DNA from: Siderastrea radians
Lineage: Eukaryota; Cnidaria; Anthozoa; Scleractinia; Rhizangiidae
NCBI GenBank assembly: GCA_964017195.1
Contig: OZ024895.1
Location: 17,754,034-17,818,033 of the forward strand
Direction of reading: 5' to 3'
Length of the DNA stretch: 64,000 bases
The notes beneath the pieces were generated by a model. The model ran no database searches and was not told where the DNA came from. It saw only the letters and a list, made by a program, of their open reading frames with translations. Of the stretch, positions 62,139 through 64,000 are shown piece by piece; the first letter of the stretch is position 1, and each line of letters opens with the position of its first letter. A program made the position numbers and the translations under genes.

Positions 62139-62360
62139 CCAAACAGGGCACAGCCTGGCATAACAACAGGTCATCCCAAACAGGGCACAGCCTGGCATAA
62201 CAACAGGTCATCCCAAACAGGGCACAGCCTGGCATAACAAGAGGTCATCCCAAACAGGGCACAGCCTGGCATAACAAGAGGTCATCCCAAACAGGGCACA
62301 GCCTGGCATAACAAGAGGTCATGCCAAACAGGGTTCAGCCTGGGATAACAAGAGGTGATG
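62139..62360. repeat. Tandem repeat, 37-bp unit, six copies
   Basis: Unit CCAAACAGGGCACAGCCTGG then CATAACAACAGGTCATC, starting near 62139 and spaced exactly 37 bp. The last copy is decayed (GGGTTCAGCCTGGGATAAC). Lies between the capsid-like gene and a TATA-driven small ORF. Confidence 0.95.
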
Positions 62361-62498
62361 AGGAGACCCAGCGGTGCCTTGGGAGGGGAAGAGGAGGGGG
62401 GACCCCCCTCCCCCTTCCTTAGATGGACCATCAGGCTTTGCGGGGAATGATCCCAGAGACTATAAAACAGATCGCACCTCGAGGTGGGTCATCTCAAG

Positions 62499-62585
62499 AT
62501 GGCCTCTTGTCAAGACCAATTACTCCAAGAGTTTGAAGAATTTGAAGCGGATCTCCCATTTTATTGTGAGTCAAGGCTACTGTGA
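62499..62585 (+). CDS. Small ORF behind a TATA box (28 codons), or first exon
   Basis: TATAAAAC (62461-62468) lies 38 nt before the ATG, as in the neighbouring genes. The ORF (MASCQDQLLQEFEEFEADLP...) is acidic. Two GTGAGT sites (62566 and 62582) could act as splice donors. No partner exon was found before the convergent gene at 62817. Confidence 0.4.
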   Translation: MASCQDQLLQEFEEFEADLPFYCESRLL

Positions 62586-62816
62586 GTCAAGAGACATTTA
62601 TTTATGACCATAGTGCAAACTCAGTGTTGTCAGTTTTTATTTTTTAATTAAAAAAGAGTTGATGTTTTCTACAATGGGTGGTCTGTATTCTTTGCCACGC
62701 GGGTTGGGGTGCTCCTATGTACAAATTGAAAAAAGCTATCTACAATTTGAAAAAATAAAAAGTAAAAAATTAAAAAAGAAAAGCTATGTACAATTCCAAA
62801 AATAAAAACTAAGAAA

Positions 62817-63512
62817 TTACAAATGAAAGTCTTCCAGTTCCGTACGTAATTGATCAATGTTCTCGGGTAGACAGAACGTGCGGTTGAATAAGGCTTGAAT
62901 TTCGGCTCGGGTTTTCTCGTCCACATCCCGGGATCCCACAATAGCACTGCTTTGATGAAGGGTGGGCTTTTTAGGTCCCCAAGGAACAAATTGACTGCCA
63001 GTCACCAGGGTGGCGGCATTCTCGTTGACTTGGTAGTAATGGTCTGAACGGTACCACGATTGACTGGGGATGTCAAAGAGGTAGACGGGTTTGCCTTGAT
63101 CCATAGCCAATTGCACGGTCCAACCAGTGCCTCCTTTCACGCGTTTATGATCCGGTTCCAAGATGCCAAAGGCATAGATGGTATGGGCTTTCTTGGCAAT
63201 TTGATAATTGCGTTGTAGCAATTGCAGGGTGTAAAAATGACTGGGCATTTGTTTGCCTAGTTTCTCTGCCGCCTGGTGAAGATGGGGGTTGGCCAACATC
63301 AGGACTTCCACCGTAGAAGGGGTGATGAAAGTGGCTCGAGGATGGTTCGGGGGGACCAGGACTTCGAGTTGCATCCCAAAGTGTTTGGCATGTTGTTCCA
63401 CAAGGGCATCCGTACCTTTGGCTCCCCCTGTGTAGACCACATGTCCATGACCAATTTGGAGTTCCAAGGCATCCACATCGTGTTCTCCAATCATGTCGAT
63501 GTTGGGGGGCAT
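62817..63512 (-). CDS. SLOG (DprA-like Rossmann) domain protein
   Basis: Intact 231-residue ORF. Glycine loop VVYTGGAKGTDALVEQHAKH, then LLQRNYQIAKKAHTIYAFG, GGTGWTVQLAMDQGKPVYLF: the order of SLOG domains, which bind nucleotides or nucleotide-derived signals. A second IVGSRDVDE, the usual first strand of such folds, sits near the C-terminus (about residue 188) rather than only at the N-terminus, where MIGEHDVDA may be a weak copy. In bacteria SLOG proteins act in DNA uptake, cytokinin-type hydrolysis and some defence systems; the role here is unknown. It overlaps the upstream ORF by 22 bp and probably shares its promoter. Confidence 0.72.
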   Translation of the reverse strand: MPPNIDMIGEHDVDALELQIGHGHVVYTGGAKGTDALVEQHAKHFGMQLEVLVPPNHPRATFITPSTVEVLMLANPHLHQAAEKLGKQMPSHFYTLQLLQRNYQIAKKAHTIYAFGILEPDHKRVKGGTGWTVQLAMDQGKPVYLFDIPSQSWYRSDHYYQVNENAATLVTGSQFVPWGPKKPTLHQSSAIVGSRDVDEKTRAEIQALFNRTFCLPENIDQLRTELEDFHL

Positions 63513-63715
63513 TTAAATACGTAGCCGGTGTCTGGGCCTACAATAGCTAGAATCTCCGTGGGAGTCAACTCTAAGGCCAAACCGAAATCAATGACGTGGT
63601 GCTGTCGGCACTGTTGGAACGTGAATCCCGCTGCTAGACCTCGTTTGACCCGTTCAGCCAAATACTCTTCGGTGGAAGCAAAGTCGTCTCGGTTGAGATC
63701 TTGGTAGTAGTCCAT
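63491..63715 (-). CDS. Small ORF upstream of, and overlapping, the SLOG gene
   Basis: 74 codons, MDYYQDLNRDDFASTEEYLA, with a hydrophobic LTPTEILAIVG near the end. TATTTAAG (63758-63751) lies 43 nt before its ATG. Its end overlaps the SLOG start in another frame. No family recognised. It could be a separate small protein or the N-terminus of the SLOG protein through frameshifting. Confidence 0.5.
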   Translation of the reverse strand: MDYYQDLNRDDFASTEEYLAERVKRGLAAGFTFQQCRQHHVIDFGLALELTPTEILAIVGPDTGYVFKCPPTST

Positions 63716-63924
63716 CTACTTAGAATGATAACTCAGGGACCAAGGGAGCTCCTTAAATAGGGACAACGGACCAATGGGAAGACAAGAGGACCTTATATGG
63801 ATTGAATAAGCTGACCAATGGGAAGATAACAAGTCCTTATATGGGTAGGATAAGCTGACCAATGGCAACCAAGGGTCTAAGGTATAAAAAGGCCTCGGTA
63901 GTAGGGGTGAAAATCTTGAGCACG
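63716..63924. promoter_or_regulatory. Bidirectional promoter with CCAAT and CArG boxes
   Basis: Divergent ATGs at 63715 (minus) and 63925 (plus). Each has its own TATA (TATTTAAG, 63758-63751 minus; TATAAAAA, 63883-63890 plus). Between them lie three GACCAATGG-type CCAAT boxes (about 63768, 63813, 63858) and two CCTTATATGG CArG boxes (63791-63800, 63835-63844), in a roughly 43-bp repeat. Confidence 0.75.
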
Positions 63925-64000
63925 ATGTCAGTCGAACGGAAGAGAAAGCCAAGCGTACACCCTGCGGGGAAGAAGAAAAAGAAAGAGAATGTGGACTGTG
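63925..64000 (+). CDS. Start of a Lys/Arg-rich viral-like gene (truncated by window)
   Basis: MSVERKRKPSVHPAGKKKKK then the window ends. A basic N-terminus like this suits a nuclear-localised or DNA-binding protein. TATA lies 42 nt upstream. Confidence 0.6.
   Translation, partial: MSVERKRKPSVHPAGKKKKKENVDC

Larger units (their letters stand above)
60373..64000. mobile_element. Virus-like element block, Polinton/adintovirus-like (left part)
   Basis: Intronless, closely packed genes on both strands, each with a TATA box 38-43 nt before the ATG, separated by short tandem repeats. The first gene resembles Polinton/adintovirus minor capsid proteins. A possible left end, AGTAGTAAAGGG at 60373, fits the AGT-rich start known for Polintons, but neither a right end nor a 6-bp duplication can be checked. 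Polymerase, integrase, ATPase and major capsid genes are not in the window and should lie to the right if the call is correct. Confidence 0.5.

Overview
The window reads as intron-rich animal DNA from a cnidarian, most likely an anthozoan such as a stony coral. I infer this from the gene types, the spliced genes, and the dense mix of CR1/L2-like, Gypsy, TTAA-target and Polinton-like elements. No identity search could be run, so the species is not assigned.

Layout. 0.5-17.0 kb, minus strand: a large adhesion-GPCR gene with a signal peptide, a C-type lectin domain, a GAIN domain, a GPS autoproteolysis site and TM1-5. Sixteen exons were placed by splice sites and matching intron phases. One GAIN exon was not found, and TM6-7 lie off the left edge. 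18.3-21.75 kb, plus: a decayed non-LTR retrotransposon, itself broken by a 191-bp hairpin element. 21.75-28.7 kb: intergenic DNA with small palindromic elements and simple repeats. 28.71-33.97 kb: a DNA transposon with a TTAA on each side, encoding a spliced Mutator/Kolobok-like transposase joined to a DEDDh 3'-5' exonuclease. 37.45-38.90 kb: a 1.4-kb inverted-repeat element. 39.9-44.4 kb, minus: a three-exon monocarboxylate-transporter-like gene with a minisatellite in an intron. 44.5-48.0 kb: MITEs and a tandem duplication. 49.0-53.06 kb: a 4-kb element carrying a RecQ-like helicase remnant and a broken gene of unknown function. 53.31-59.83 kb: a Gypsy LTR retrotransposon with near-identical LTRs but broken genes, including a MYND finger after the gag zinc knuckle. 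60.4-64.0 kb: a compact, virus-like gene block (capsid-like protein, SLOG-domain protein, small ORFs). Each gene has a TATA box 38-43 nt before its ATG, and two promoters carry paired CArG boxes.

Main discovery candidate. Five insertions (1477-2789, 8259-8434, 20292-20482, 37454-38899, 49015-53059) have related termini, approximately TAGnCTGCKAGCAGnCTC, that can fold back on themselves. Four have perfect 9-bp target duplications and one has 8 of 9. They range from a 176-bp hairpin to the 4-kb element with helicase remnant and unknown gene, which suggests one transposon superfamily with a possibly undescribed autonomous form. The transposase-exonuclease fusion and the viral block are the next most interesting.

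The host genes (GPCR and transporter) look intact where visible. The GPCR introns have absorbed several insertions without loss of reading phase. Most of the remaining sequence is mobile-element derived.
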